Shown piece by piece: positions 51,255 through 59,994 of a stretch of DNA of 64,000 nt; position 1 is the first letter of the stretch, and each line of letters starts with the position of its first letter. Position numbers and translations under genes: made by a program. The notes beneath the pieces were generated by a model. It ran no database searches. It had not been told where the DNA came from and worked only from the letters and a program-made list of their open reading frames with translations. The DNA is taken from the NCBI RefSeq assembly GCF_044458865.1, contig NZ_JBITIH010000002.1, positions 310,001-374,000 on the forward strand. The letters are read 5' to 3'. The stretch is from Micromonospora_G sp044458865 (GTDB lineage Bacteria > Actinomycetota > Actinomycetes > Mycobacteriales > Micromonosporaceae).

Positions 51255-52076
51255 GTGCCAGCCGTGCCCGCCCAGCCTCGTACCGGTCCGGGGTGGGCCC
51301 TGGTGACGGGGGCGACCGCGGGCATCGGTGCCGCCTTCGCCCGGCGGCTCGCGGCCGACGGACAGCACCTGGTGTTGGTTGCCCGGGATGCGCGGCGGCT
51401 GACCGAGACCGCGGCTGAACTCGTTGAGCGGCACGGAGTCTCGGTACGCACGGTTCCGGCCGACCTCAGCACCGATGCCGGCTGCGAGGTTGTGGAGCGG
51501 CGACTCGCCGATGTGGTCGAACCGATTGAATTTTTGGTGAACAATGCCGGCATCAGCCTGGCCCGGTCGTTCCTGAAGTCGACGGTGGAGGACGAGGCCC
51601 GTTTGTTACGGCTGAATGTCCACGCTGTGATGCGGTTGACCCAAGCGGTACTGCCGGGGATGACCGAACGCCGGAGGGGGGCAGTGATAAATGTCTCTTC
51701 CGTTGCCGGCTTCGGAGCGGTAATGCCGGGCTCGACCTACTCGGCGAGCAAGGCGTGGGTGACCAATTTCAGTGAGTCGGTGGGACAGGCGACCCGTCGC
51801 TTCGGTGTTCGCGTGATGGTGCTCTGCCCCGGCTACGTCCGGACCGAGTTCCACCAACGAGCCGGCATCAACACCTCGAAGATGCCCGACTGGCTCTGGC
51901 TCTCGGCCGATGATGTGGTCGCGGAAGGCTTGCGTGACCTGCGAAAAGGCAAGCTCGTCTCCGTTCCGGACTGGAAATACAAGGCGGCCGTCTTCGGTTT
52001 ACGGCACGCACCGCGCGGACTGCTGCATACCGTCGCCGGCGACACCCGCGGCCGAATCGGTCGAGACGAACGTTGA
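51255..52076 (+). CDS. Short-chain dehydrogenase/reductase
   Basis: 273 residues from GTG 51255 (AAGGA at 51243-51247). A classical SDR with cofactor loop ALVTGATAGIGAAFARRLAA (about 15-34), NNAG in FLVNNAGISLARSF, catalytic Ser in INVSSVAGFGAVMPGS, and the active pair in TYSASKAWVTNF (Y-x-x-x-K). The Ala-Arg-Asp-Ala-Arg-Arg after the second strand favours NADP(H). The substrate is not evident. The previous gene's stop is 8 bases upstream, so read-through transcription is likely. Confidence 0.88.
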   Translation: MPAVPAQPRTGPGWALVTGATAGIGAAFARRLAADGQHLVLVARDARRLTETAAELVERHGVSVRTVPADLSTDAGCEVVERRLADVVEPIEFLVNNAGISLARSFLKSTVEDEARLLRLNVHAVMRLTQAVLPGMTERRRGAVINVSSVAGFGAVMPGSTYSASKAWVTNFSESVGQATRRFGVRVMVLCPGYVRTEFHQRAGINTSKMPDWLWLSADDVVAEGLRDLRKGKLVSVPDWKYKAAVFGLRHAPRGLLHTVAGDTRGRIGRDER

Positions 52077-52265
52077 TCTTGTTGATGGGACCCGGTCCCG
52101 TCGGTGGTACGGCCACTGTCATCGGGGTGTCGGATGCCCCCGCTCAAGGCCGAATACGCAGCGTAGTCGAGCACCGTCATTCTTGACGATCATTACCGAC
52201 CGGAAACCTTTGACTGGTCGGGTCCACCCAACAGCCCTCAGACTTGAGCAGTACCCTTGGGCGCC

Positions 52266-52805
52266 ATGGGGGACCACGACGACCTGCGTAAATCCATTTC
52301 TGACCTGGCCGTAGTACACGGCCGGGTCGTGCTGTCATCGGGTCGCGAGGCGGACTGGTACGTGGACCTGCGTCGCGTGACACTCCATCACGCGGCGGCA
52401 CCGTTGGTGGGTCGGGTAATGCTCGACCTGACTGCGGACTGGGACTTCGACGCGGTCGGCGGCCTGACCCTGGGTGCCGACCCGGTTGCCGTGTCGATGC
52501 TGCACGCCGCCTCGGCGGCGGGGCGTCGGTTGGACGCCTTTGTGGTGCGCAAGGCCGAGAAGACACATGGTCTGCAGCGTCGAATCGAGGGCCCAGAGGT
52601 GGCTGGTCGTCGGGTGCTGGCGGTGGAGGATACTTCGACGACGGGCGGCAGCGTGCTGACCGCGGTCGAGGCGTTGCAAGAGGCTGGGGCCGAGGTTGTA
52701 GGCGTTGCGGTTATTGTTGATCGAGGCGCAGGCGACGCCGTTCGAGCGGCCGGACTGCCATACCGAGCGGCCTATACGTTGCCTGACCTCGGCCTAGTGG
52801 CCTAA
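52266..52805 (+). CDS. pyrE: Orotate phosphoribosyltransferase
   Basis: 179 residues from ATG 52266 (an upstream in-frame TTG at 52257 is less likely). Motifs: MGDHDDLRKSISDLAVVHGR, LSSGREADWYVDLRRVTLHH, GGLTLGADPVAVSML, FVVRKAEKTHGLQRRIEG, and PRPP loop RVLAVEDTSTTGGSVLTAVE. It joins orotate to PRPP to make OMP in pyrimidine synthesis. It stands apart from other pyr genes here, as in many actinobacteria. The upstream 189 bases contain TTGACG and TTGACT boxes, but no convincing -10 partner. Confidence 0.92.
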   Translation: MGDHDDLRKSISDLAVVHGRVVLSSGREADWYVDLRRVTLHHAAAPLVGRVMLDLTADWDFDAVGGLTLGADPVAVSMLHAASAAGRRLDAFVVRKAEKTHGLQRRIEGPEVAGRRVLAVEDTSTTGGSVLTAVEALQEAGAEVVGVAVIVDRGAGDAVRAAGLPYRAAYTLPDLGLVA

Positions 52806-52862
52806 AAGTTTGACGATTCGGATCTGCTGATATGCAGGCGGGTCGATGCTGCTGGTGGAAGG

Positions 52863-53240
52863 ATGGAAAACGTGGGAACTGCGTTGGCTGAAATGACTAT
52901 GCCTCAGATCTCGCCGCTTGCCGGCGAGCCGATCGAACGTGCCGACGCCGAGCGACTTGCGGGGGTCCTCAAGGCCCTCGCCGACCCCGCCCGGCTTCGG
53001 CTGCTCAGCCTGATCCAGTCGGCGCCGGAGGGCGAGGCGTGCGTGTGTGACCTCACCGCACCCCTCGGTCTCTCCCAGCCGACGGTCAGTCACCACCTGC
53101 GTATCCTCACCGAGGCCGGCTTGCTGGAGCGGGAGAAGCGCGGCGTGTGGGCGTACTACCGGCTGGTGCCGTCGGCGATCGCGACGATCGCCGACCTGTT
53201 GACTCCGCCCCGTAAGCGAGCCACCAAGAAGGCTCGCTGA
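52863..53240 (+). CDS. ArsR/SmtB-family metal-responsive repressor
   Basis: 125 residues. The winged helix-turn-helix is clear: LKALADPARLRLLSLIQSAP, ACVCDLTAPLGLSQPTVSHH, LRILTEAGLLEREKRGVWAY. The C-V-C-D-L motif at the start of the recognition-side helix is the classic alpha3 thiolate site for As(III)/Sb(III) or Cd/Pb in ArsR and CadC types. The basic C-terminus (RKRATKKAR) is unusual. No arsenic resistance transporter lies beside it here, so the target is unknown. It begins 57 bases after pyrE. Confidence 0.85.
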   Translation: MENVGTALAEMTMPQISPLAGEPIERADAERLAGVLKALADPARLRLLSLIQSAPEGEACVCDLTAPLGLSQPTVSHHLRILTEAGLLEREKRGVWAYYRLVPSAIATIADLLTPPRKRATKKAR

Positions 53241-53587
53241 TTCAGCGAGTGGCCCGTCTGGTGCCCGCCCTCGTCCGGGTGGCGCCAGGCGGTCCGACGG
53301 CTGTTTCGTGTGGGGATCGACAGGACGGATCCGCGTCGGTGGATGACGGCCTTTTCGAGTGAGCGCGTACGCGACTCACCCGGACCGGCCGTCATGTGGT
53401 GTGCCCGAAGCCCATGGCGGGCTTCAATGGCAACCACTCGCTATGACCACCGGGCGGTGATTCGTGCTGGGTTACTTACCTACCTCGGCCGGCACCCATG
53501 TTTCATGGGGCCGGCCGGAGGTGTGTAACGAGCCATTCGGTACGCGTTCGTAAATGGAGAATCAGTCCAGATTGGTAACCGGCTATC
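53241..53587. other. Intergenic stretch with a terminator-like double hairpin
   Basis: No gene found. ATGACGGCC (53343-53351) pairs with GGCCGTCAT (53387-53395), enclosing an inner stem GTGAGCGCG/CGCG-A-CTCAC (53359-53379) with a one-base bulge. It lies about 100 bases after the ArsR gene, a probable bidirectional terminator with the convergent DedA gene. Confidence 0.6.
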
Positions 53588-54298
53588 TCAGTACGGCCGG
53601 TGCTGCTGGCTCTCCCGGGCGGCCTCGTCCAACGCCGCCTGCTCGGCCGGCGTCGTGCCCCGGCGGGCCGCCATCCGCGCCCGCAGCAGTTCGATCGCGA
53701 TCGGCACCACCGAGAGCACCACGATCGCGATCAGAATGATCTCGATGTTCGCCTTGACGAAGTCGATCTGGCCGAGGAAGAAGCCGAGCAGGGTCACTCC
53801 GGTTCCCCAGAGCGTGCCGCCGATCACGTTGTAGATCACGAAGGTGCGGTAGTTCATCTTGCTCACCCCGGCGACGATCGGGGTGAAGGTCCGCACGATC
53901 GGCACAAACCGAGCCAGCACGATCGAACGGGCACCGTACTTGTCGAAGAACTCGTGTGCCTTGAGCAGGTTCTCCTGCTTGAACAGCCGGGAGTTCGGGC
54001 GGCGGAACAGCGCCGGCCCGACCCGCCTCCCGAAGAGGTAGCCCACCTGGTCACCCACGATCGCCGCGATCGTGATCAGCAGGCAGACCAGCCAGATCGG
54101 GTAGGTGATGTACTGCCCGTCCGAGGTGAGCAGGCCGGTGGTGAACAGCAGCGAGTCACCCGGCAGGAAGAACCCGATCAGAAGCCCGGACTCGGCGAAG
54201 ACGATGGCCAGGATGCCCAGCAACCCGAAGGTGGAAATCAGCCACTCCGGGTCGAGGAACTCGGGGCCCATGGCCAGCGTGGTGGTGGGCGTCGGCAC
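53588..54298 (-). CDS. DedA-family membrane protein
   Basis: 236 residues with about five spans. DedA/VTT hallmarks: FAESGLLIGFFLPGDSLLFT (N-terminal, with acid and Pro-Gly-Asp), GDQVGYLFGRRVGPALF, and FVPIVRTFTPIVAGVSKMNY with the conserved F-x-R-x-x-P/R-x-x-x-P pattern. DedA proteins scramble undecaprenyl phosphate or phosphatidylethanolamine across the membrane; the lipid here is not defined. GTG 54298 is supported by GGAGGT 6 bases upstream. The C-terminal 35 residues are charged and cytosolic. Confidence 0.9.
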   Translation of the reverse strand: MPTPTTTLAMGPEFLDPEWLISTFGLLGILAIVFAESGLLIGFFLPGDSLLFTTGLLTSDGQYITYPIWLVCLLITIAAIVGDQVGYLFGRRVGPALFRRPNSRLFKQENLLKAHEFFDKYGARSIVLARFVPIVRTFTPIVAGVSKMNYRTFVIYNVIGGTLWGTGVTLLGFFLGQIDFVKANIEIILIAIVVLSVVPIAIELLRARMAARRGTTPAEQAALDEAARESQQHRPY

Positions 54299-54480
54299 GG
54301 GGTGACCTCCGAAGGTTGCCGGTCTGGCAGCGACTTACCGCACGGCGGCGGACATTCCGAGCAGAGTACGACCCCTCCACCGCCGGTGACGGGCACCCCC
54401 GCAGTCTAGGCGGCGGCGGTCGGCCCCCGCCCGCCGACGTCGCTGGCGGCGCAGATGGGCCGACCACCGTACGGCCGCTG

Positions 54481-57018
54481 TCAGAGCCGCGGGTCCACCG
54501 GCTCGGATTCGCAGGCCAGGATGGCGAAAACCAGCTCATGCCGCCGCCACAGCGGGGCACCCTCCGCCAACCGGTCCAACGCAGCCAGCCCCAGACCGTG
54601 TTCACGCAGCGCCAGGCCCCGCTTCCGCCCGAGTGACCGGTTTCGGAGCTGCGCCAACTGCTCCGGCTCGGTGTACTCCGGGCCGTAGATGATGCGCAGG
54701 TACTCCCGACCCCGGCACTTGATCCCGGGCTGGAGCAGCCGCCTCCGCCCGTCGGTCGCCGCCGGCCCGGCGTACGGCTTCACCACCATGCCCTCGCCAC
54801 CGTCCGAGGTCAGCGCCAGCCACCAGTCGGTCGCCTCCGCGACCGCCGCCTCGTCCGCCAGGTCGACCACCCGGTGCCGGGTCCGGGTGAAGAACTCCGG
54901 GTCGGCGTCGTGCAGCCGGTCGGCCAACGCCAGGTGCCAACCGTGGTCCCGGCCGGTGTGGGTCGTACCCGCGCTGGCAAGCAGCACGAACGGGGCGAGC
55001 GTCACCCCGTCGAGCCCGTCCGACGGGCGTACGTAGGCCCGGTAGGCGTCGGTGTACCGGTCCAGGTCCCCCTGACGCCGGGCGATCCGGGTGCGCAACT
55101 CGTCCACCGGCACCCCCCGACCGGCGGCCTGGTCCAGCGCGGAGAGCACCGCAGGCAGGGCCGCCCGACCTGCCGCGCCGACGCTGGCGTACTGCTCGCG
55201 GATCAGGCCGCTCGCCTTCGCCGACCAGGGCAGCAGTTCGGTGTCGAGAAGCAGCCAGTCGGTCCCGAGTTCCGCCCAGAGGCCGGCGCGGGTGGCTGCC
55301 GCCCGTACCCGGGCCAGCAGGGCCGCGTCCAACGGCGCACCGAAGAAGGGCCGACCGGTACGGGTGTACACCGCCCCGCCGACGGGGCCGAAGCGGTCGT
55401 CCTCGGCACGTTCACAGACGAGCACCACCGCGCGGGAGCCCATGTGCTTCTCCTCGCAGACCACCCGGTCGACACCGGCGGACCGGAAATCGGCGAACGC
55501 CTGCGTCGGGTGCTCCAGGAAACCGTCGACCGTCGACGTCGAGCAGGGCGCCATGGTCGGCGGCAGCCAGGGCAGGGCCCGGGGGTCGACCGCGAACCGG
55601 CTCATCACCTCCAGCGCGGCGGCAGCCTGCTCGGCGTCCACGGTCAGGGTGCCGTACCCGTAGTCGAGGTGCCGACGTCCGGTGACGTCACCCAGGTCGA
55701 GCGCCTCACCGGGGCGCTCGGGTCCGTCGGCGCCGACGGGGACCAGAGGGCGGGCCGGGGCGTAGTACTCCTTCGCCGCTGGTACGGAGACGAGGTCCCG
55801 CTCCGGGTAGCGCAGTGCGGTCAGGGTGCCACCGAAGACGCAACCGGTGTCGATGCAGATCGTGTTGTTGATCCACTCGGGGGTGGGGGTCGGCGTGTGC
55901 CCGTAGACCACCATGGCCGAGCCCCGGTAGTCGCGGGCCCACGGGTAGCGCACCGGGAGGCCGTACTCGTCGGTCTCGCCGGTGGTCTCGCCGAATAGCG
56001 CGAACGCGCGTACCCGCCCCGACGCGCGGCCCTGGTACTCCTCCTTCAGACCGGCGTGGGCGACCACCAGCCGACCACCGTCGAGCACGTAGTGGCTGAC
56101 CAGGCCGTCGATGAAGGTGGACGCCTCGGCGACGAACGCCGCATCCTCCTGTTCGAGCTGGGCCAGTGTCTCGGCCAACCCGTGGGTGACCTGCACGTTG
56201 CGCCCGCGCAGCTTGCGCAGCAGCTTCTGCTCGTGGTTGCCCGGCACACAGATCGCGTGACCGGCGGCGACCATGCCCATCACCAGGCGGAGCACACCGG
56301 GACTGTCCGGGCCACGGTCCACCAGGTCACCGACGAAGACAGCGGTACGCCCGTCCGGGTGCGTGGCGTCGACCGGTCGCCCGTCCGGGTCCCGGTGCAG
56401 CGTCCAGCCGAGCCGGGTCAGCAGCGCCTCAAGTTCGGCCCGGCACCCGTGTACGTCGCCGACGATGTCGAACGGTCCGGTCAGCTCCTTGCGGTCGTTG
56501 AAGAGCCGCTCGTACCGGATCGTCGCGGCGTCGATCTCCTCGACCCCGCGCAGGACGTGCACCTTCCGGAACCCCTCCCGGGCCAACTGTCCCACCGAGC
56601 GGCGCAGGTCCCGGTGCATCCGGCCGAGCACCTGCCGCCCGAACGTCCGATCGGCCCGTGCCTGGGTACGTTCCCAGCAGAGGGGTTCGGGTGCGTCGAG
56701 CACGACCGCGACCGGCAGCACGTCGTGTTCGCGGGCCACCCGGACCAGCCCGGCGCGGGCGTGCGACTGGAGGTTCGTCGCGTCCACCACGGTCAACCGG
56801 CCGGCCCGCAGTCGCTTGCCCGCCACGTAGTGCAGTACGTCGAACGCCTCGGCGGAGGCGGACTGGTCGTTCTCGTCGTCGGCCACCATCGCCCGGAACG
56901 CGTCCGAGGAGAGCACCTGGGTCGGCGCGAAGTGCCGGCGGGCGAACGTTGACTTGCCTGATCCGGAGATGCCGACCAGCGCGACCAGCGCCAGTTCGGG
57001 GATGTCGATGGTGCTCAC
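54481..57018 (-). CDS. pnkp: Polynucleotide kinase-phosphatase-ligase Pnkp (RNA repair)
   Basis: 845 residues, close to the about 870 of Clostridium thermocellum Pnkp. Kinase domain (1-160): VALVGISGSGKSTFARRHF and VVDATNLQ. Metallophosphatase domain (about 175-460): GDVHGC, VGDLVDRGPDSPGVL, VPGNHEQKLL and VVYGHTPTP. Ligase domain (about 480-845): VCEEKHMGSRAVVLV with the adenylated Lys, and LTSDGGEGMVVKP. It heals 5'-OH and 2',3'-phosphate ends and seals RNA only when partnered with Hen1. GTG 57018 is preceded by GAAGG at good spacing; earlier in-frame codons lie in the repeat element. hen1 is just upstream. Confidence 0.92.
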   Translation of the reverse strand: MSTIDIPELALVALVGISGSGKSTFARRHFAPTQVLSSDAFRAMVADDENDQSASAEAFDVLHYVAGKRLRAGRLTVVDATNLQSHARAGLVRVAREHDVLPVAVVLDAPEPLCWERTQARADRTFGRQVLGRMHRDLRRSVGQLAREGFRKVHVLRGVEEIDAATIRYERLFNDRKELTGPFDIVGDVHGCRAELEALLTRLGWTLHRDPDGRPVDATHPDGRTAVFVGDLVDRGPDSPGVLRLVMGMVAAGHAICVPGNHEQKLLRKLRGRNVQVTHGLAETLAQLEQEDAAFVAEASTFIDGLVSHYVLDGGRLVVAHAGLKEEYQGRASGRVRAFALFGETTGETDEYGLPVRYPWARDYRGSAMVVYGHTPTPTPEWINNTICIDTGCVFGGTLTALRYPERDLVSVPAAKEYYAPARPLVPVGADGPERPGEALDLGDVTGRRHLDYGYGTLTVDAEQAAAALEVMSRFAVDPRALPWLPPTMAPCSTSTVDGFLEHPTQAFADFRSAGVDRVVCEEKHMGSRAVVLVCERAEDDRFGPVGGAVYTRTGRPFFGAPLDAALLARVRAAATRAGLWAELGTDWLLLDTELLPWSAKASGLIREQYASVGAAGRAALPAVLSALDQAAGRGVPVDELRTRIARRQGDLDRYTDAYRAYVRPSDGLDGVTLAPFVLLASAGTTHTGRDHGWHLALADRLHDADPEFFTRTRHRVVDLADEAAVAEATDWWLALTSDGGEGMVVKPYAGPAATDGRRRLLQPGIKCRGREYLRIIYGPEYTEPEQLAQLRNRSLGRKRGLALREHGLGLAALDRLAEGAPLWRRHELVFAILACESEPVDPRL

Positions 57019-57037
57019 ACGTTTTTCCTTCGGTGTA

Positions 57038-57085
57038 AGGAAGGGCCCCTTGTTATCGCTTTCGGTATAGGAAGGGGCCCTTCCT
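57038..57085. repeat. GGGGCCC two-arm intergenic element, copy 2
   Basis: Arms AGGAAGGGCCCCTT (57038-57051) and AAGGGGCCCTTCCT (57072-57085) pair perfectly across a 20-base spacer holding TTATCG and GGTATAGG. It matches copy 1 at 13813-13860 in arms, spacing and orientation. It lies between hen1 and pnkp, where it would form a hairpin in a shared transcript. Confidence 0.88.
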
Positions 57086-57100
57086 AACGAATGGGAGGCG

Positions 57101-58567
57101 CTAGAGGGCGGGGACGGGGCGGGTGAAGACGGCGAGCTGGGTGGGGGCACCGACCTCGGGATCGTCGTCGCCGACGCCGCTGATCGCCGCGGTGTAGCCG
57201 TACCCGGACGCGACCCGCTCGACCCAGTCGGCGAACTCGCCCCGGGACCACTCGAACCGGTGGTCGTGGTGCCGCATCGCACCGGCCCCCAACCCCTCGT
57301 AGCGGACGTTGTACTCCGCGTTCGGCGTCGTCACCAGCACTGTCGCCGGCTGGGCGTGACCGAAGACCGCCTCCTCCAGCGCCGGCAGACGCGGCGGGTC
57401 GAGATGCTCGACCACCTCCATCAGCACCGCGGCGTCGTACCCGCGCAGCCGGTCGTCGCGGTACGTCAGCGCGGACTGCCACAGCTTGATCCGGTTCCGC
57501 TGGCGCTCTGGCAGGCGGTCCAACCGGAGCCGCCGCTGCGCCATCTCCAGTGCCCGGTGCGACACGTCGGTTCCGACGATCTCGGTGTACCGCCGGTCCC
57601 GGATCAGGTCCGACAACAGGGCGCCGGCACCGCAGCCCAGGTCGAGGACCCGGGTCGCGCCGGTCTCGGCGAGCGCCGCCAGTACGGCCGCGCGGCGCCG
57701 TACCGCCAGGGACTGGCGTCGGGCACCGACCGGCAGATGCGCCTCCTCGTCCGCGCCCTGTTCCCCGGTCGTGTCGACAGTGTCCGGTTCGGCCGCGTCG
57801 TCGGCCAGCCGGATCTCGGCCAGCCGGGCCAGGGCGGCACCGGCCAGTGCCCGCCGATGGGCCAGGTAGCGGCGAGTGATCAGCCCCCGCTCCGGATGCT
57901 GACCGAGCCAGCCCTCACCGGCCCGGAGCAACTTGTCGATCTCGTCCGGCGCCACCCAGTAGTGCTTGGCGTCGTCGAGGACGGGAAGCAGGACGTAAAG
58001 GTGGTTGAGCGCGTCCGCCAGGCGGAGCGTGCCGCGCAGGGTGAGGGCGACGTACCGGCTGTCGCCCCAATCGGGCCGGGTCTCGTCGAGCGGGATCGCG
58101 GCGGCGGTCACCGCCCAGCCCAGCGGGGCGAAAAGCTGCTCGGCCAGCGCGGCACCGCCCCGGCAACGCAACACCGGCACACTGATCTCCAGCGGGATCG
58201 CCGTCGCCGCCAACTCGGGACGGTCCTTCGAACTGCCGCGCAGCGCGGACCCGAAGACCTTGGCAAGGGCGGAGGAGAGCAGACTCGAAGCGGCGTACGG
58301 GCGGTCGTTGACGTACTGCCCGAGGGTGAATCCGTCGGGGGTGGCGCCGGCACCCCGGCCACGGCCCCTGCCCCGCCCGGCGGTCAGCCGCAGCGGGTCG
58401 ACGTCGAGCAGCAGTACGGCGGTGCAGCGGGTCTCGTCGGCCTGTGGATAGAAGACGTGTGCCGTGCCCGTCGGTACGTCGAACGAGTGCTGCCGGTCGG
58501 GGTGCTTGACCAGCAGGTAGCCCAGGTCGGTGGCGGGCCGGTGGGTGGTGGTGACGGTGAGTAGCAC
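57101..58567 (-). CDS. hen1: 3'-terminal RNA ribose 2'-O-methyltransferase Hen1
   Basis: 488 residues from GTG 58567. The N-terminal half (1-245) is the bacterial-specific domain that allows Pnkp ligase activity (VLLLDVDPLRLT, FTLGQYVNDRPYAASS, KVFGSALRGS). The C-terminal methyltransferase has RVLDLGCGAGALLSDLI (AdoMet loop), GTDVSHRALEMA, and the metal site from MEVVEHLDPPRL (Glu-x-x-Glu-His) and MRHHDHRFEWSRGEF (His). It marks the 3' end of the healed RNA with a 2'-O-methyl before sealing, blocking repeat cleavage. pnkp begins 83 bases downstream on the same strand. Confidence 0.92.
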   Translation of the reverse strand: MLLTVTTTHRPATDLGYLLVKHPDRQHSFDVPTGTAHVFYPQADETRCTAVLLLDVDPLRLTAGRGRGRGRGAGATPDGFTLGQYVNDRPYAASSLLSSALAKVFGSALRGSSKDRPELAATAIPLEISVPVLRCRGGAALAEQLFAPLGWAVTAAAIPLDETRPDWGDSRYVALTLRGTLRLADALNHLYVLLPVLDDAKHYWVAPDEIDKLLRAGEGWLGQHPERGLITRRYLAHRRALAGAALARLAEIRLADDAAEPDTVDTTGEQGADEEAHLPVGARRQSLAVRRRAAVLAALAETGATRVLDLGCGAGALLSDLIRDRRYTEIVGTDVSHRALEMAQRRLRLDRLPERQRNRIKLWQSALTYRDDRLRGYDAAVLMEVVEHLDPPRLPALEEAVFGHAQPATVLVTTPNAEYNVRYEGLGAGAMRHHDHRFEWSRGEFADWVERVASGYGYTAAISGVGDDDPEVGAPTQLAVFTRPVPAL

Positions 58568-58613
58568 GTGGAAAGGATCTCAGCCGGAGTAGTGTCGCGT
58601 CGCCCGATTTCCG

Positions 58614-58649
58614 CCTGGCCGGCCCAGGTGAGCACCTTGACCGGCCAGG
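58614..58649 (-). terminator. Hairpin after the sigma-factor operon
   Basis: CCTGGCCGG (58614-58622) pairs perfectly with CCGGCCAGG (58641-58649), loop 18 bases, 11 bases past the stop on the minus strand and 46 bases before hen1. Confidence 0.65.
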
Positions 58650-58659
58650 CGTCGATCGC

Positions 58660-59994
58660 CTACCGGATGGCCTTCAGGTCGAGCAGGTAGGTGCCACCCT
58701 TCCCGTCGGACCACTGCACCACCCCGCCCTTGGCGTACGGCAGGGACCGGAACGAGGCGGCCTTCGGACTCGGGCTCGGTCCAGACGGGTCCTGCGGCGG
58801 GTATTCGATGGTGGTCCTGACGGTCGCGGCCTTTCCACTGAACCGGTCCCAGATGTATGGCAACCTGAGTCCACCGATCGCGACCGTACCCGTCGCGAAA
58901 CGACCGTCGAGGGCTGGCGACATCGATCCTCCGATGCTGCCAGGATGGTTGCCCTGGTCCCCGAGGGTTCGGATGCCACCTCCGTCGAGCCGCTGCACCG
59001 CGCTGCCCTGCCCAGCCTTGTTCCCCAGACAGAGCACTGGGTCACACTGGACGGAGTCGAAGGTCGGGCTCTTTGCCCAGGTCCGGCGTTCCCCGGTGAC
59101 CAGGTTCCAGAGCTCACCCGTGGGAGGCTCGCCGTTGACCGGGGTCTGCCGGGTGTGGGTGTCCACCCAGGTTGAGAGTCCACTCAGGTAGAACGCCTCG
59201 GATCCGGGAACCAGGGCCGCCTCACCACCCGCGACCGGGATTCGGTAGATGCCGCCCGGAGTGCTGCCGGCCGGACTCTGCCGCCAGTAGATGCTCTCGT
59301 CAGCCAGGTCGATATGCGGGGTGGCGTTGCTGAGGACATGCAGTAGGCGCGGCGGGGTTACGCCGTCGAGCTGCGCCGCCCAGAGTTCGTGCGACAGGTT
59401 TCGGCTGGCCAGCCATACCGCGTCGTCTCCGACCACGAATACCCCGCTGAGGGAGTGAAAGGTGACCGGACCGGTGGCCGTTGACGGATAGCCGAGTCCG
59501 CGTACGGTGCCGGCCCGTACGTCGAAGACGGCGGGGCTGGTCGCGGCGCGGATCTGGGCGACGACGTCGGATTGGCCTAAGATTGCGGCGTATTGCGTGG
59601 TGTCCACCAGGTAGCGATCCCGGTCCAGGATCGCCAGCACGGTGTACTGGTCGCCGTTGGGCAACTTGCCGGGCAGCTTGCGGACCGCCCGGGGCCAGAC
59701 CTGCTCCGGTGACTTGAGCGTGGCGAAGTCCGGCAGCTCGCCCGACCAGGTGGTGGCCACGGTGATCGGGTCGTCCGGCTCTGGCCGGGGGCCGGCGTCG
59801 GTGAGACGGACCGTGGTCAGGCCGCCGACCACGATCAGGGCCACCGCGCAGGCCGAGGCGACAACAGCCCTCCGCTGCCGGCGTCGCCGCTGGCGCCGTC
59901 GGATCTCGGGTACGAAGTCCGTCTCGGTTGGTGCCGTGGTCAGCGCGGCGGTTTCCAGGACACGAGCGAGGTGATTCTCCAGTTGGTCGGTCAT
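58660..59994 (-). CDS. Membrane protein with outer beta-propeller-like domain, co-expressed with sigma factor
   Basis: 444 residues from ATG 59994, which overlaps the sigma-factor stop as ATGA. The N-terminal 40 residues are cytosolic (DQLENHLARVLETAALTTAP, then RRRQRRRRQRR), followed by a span (VVASACAVALIVVGGLTTV, about 43-61) and an outer domain of about 370 residues with repeated Trp/Gly-rich strands (GIYRIPVAGGEAALVPG, ELWNLVTGERRTWAK, KGGTYLLDLKAIR), suggesting a propeller. The coupling to a SigE-family factor suggests an anti-sigma or sensor role, but the short cytosolic part has no recognised anti-sigma domain. Confidence 0.65.
   Translation of the reverse strand: MTDQLENHLARVLETAALTTAPTETDFVPEIRRRQRRRRQRRAVVASACAVALIVVGGLTTVRLTDAGPRPEPDDPITVATTWSGELPDFATLKSPEQVWPRAVRKLPGKLPNGDQYTVLAILDRDRYLVDTTQYAAILGQSDVVAQIRAATSPAVFDVRAGTVRGLGYPSTATGPVTFHSLSGVFVVGDDAVWLASRNLSHELWAAQLDGVTPPRLLHVLSNATPHIDLADESIYWRQSPAGSTPGGIYRIPVAGGEAALVPGSEAFYLSGLSTWVDTHTRQTPVNGEPPTGELWNLVTGERRTWAKSPTFDSVQCDPVLCLGNKAGQGSAVQRLDGGGIRTLGDQGNHPGSIGGSMSPALDGRFATGTVAIGGLRLPYIWDRFSGKAATVRTTIEYPPQDPSGPSPSPKAASFRSLPYAKGGVVQWSDGKGGTYLLDLKAIR

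Noticed and set aside
51833..52180. Minus-strand ORF between the SDR gene and pyrE
   Set aside because: It mostly overlaps the SDR gene in antisense and shows poor composition and no ribosome-binding site.
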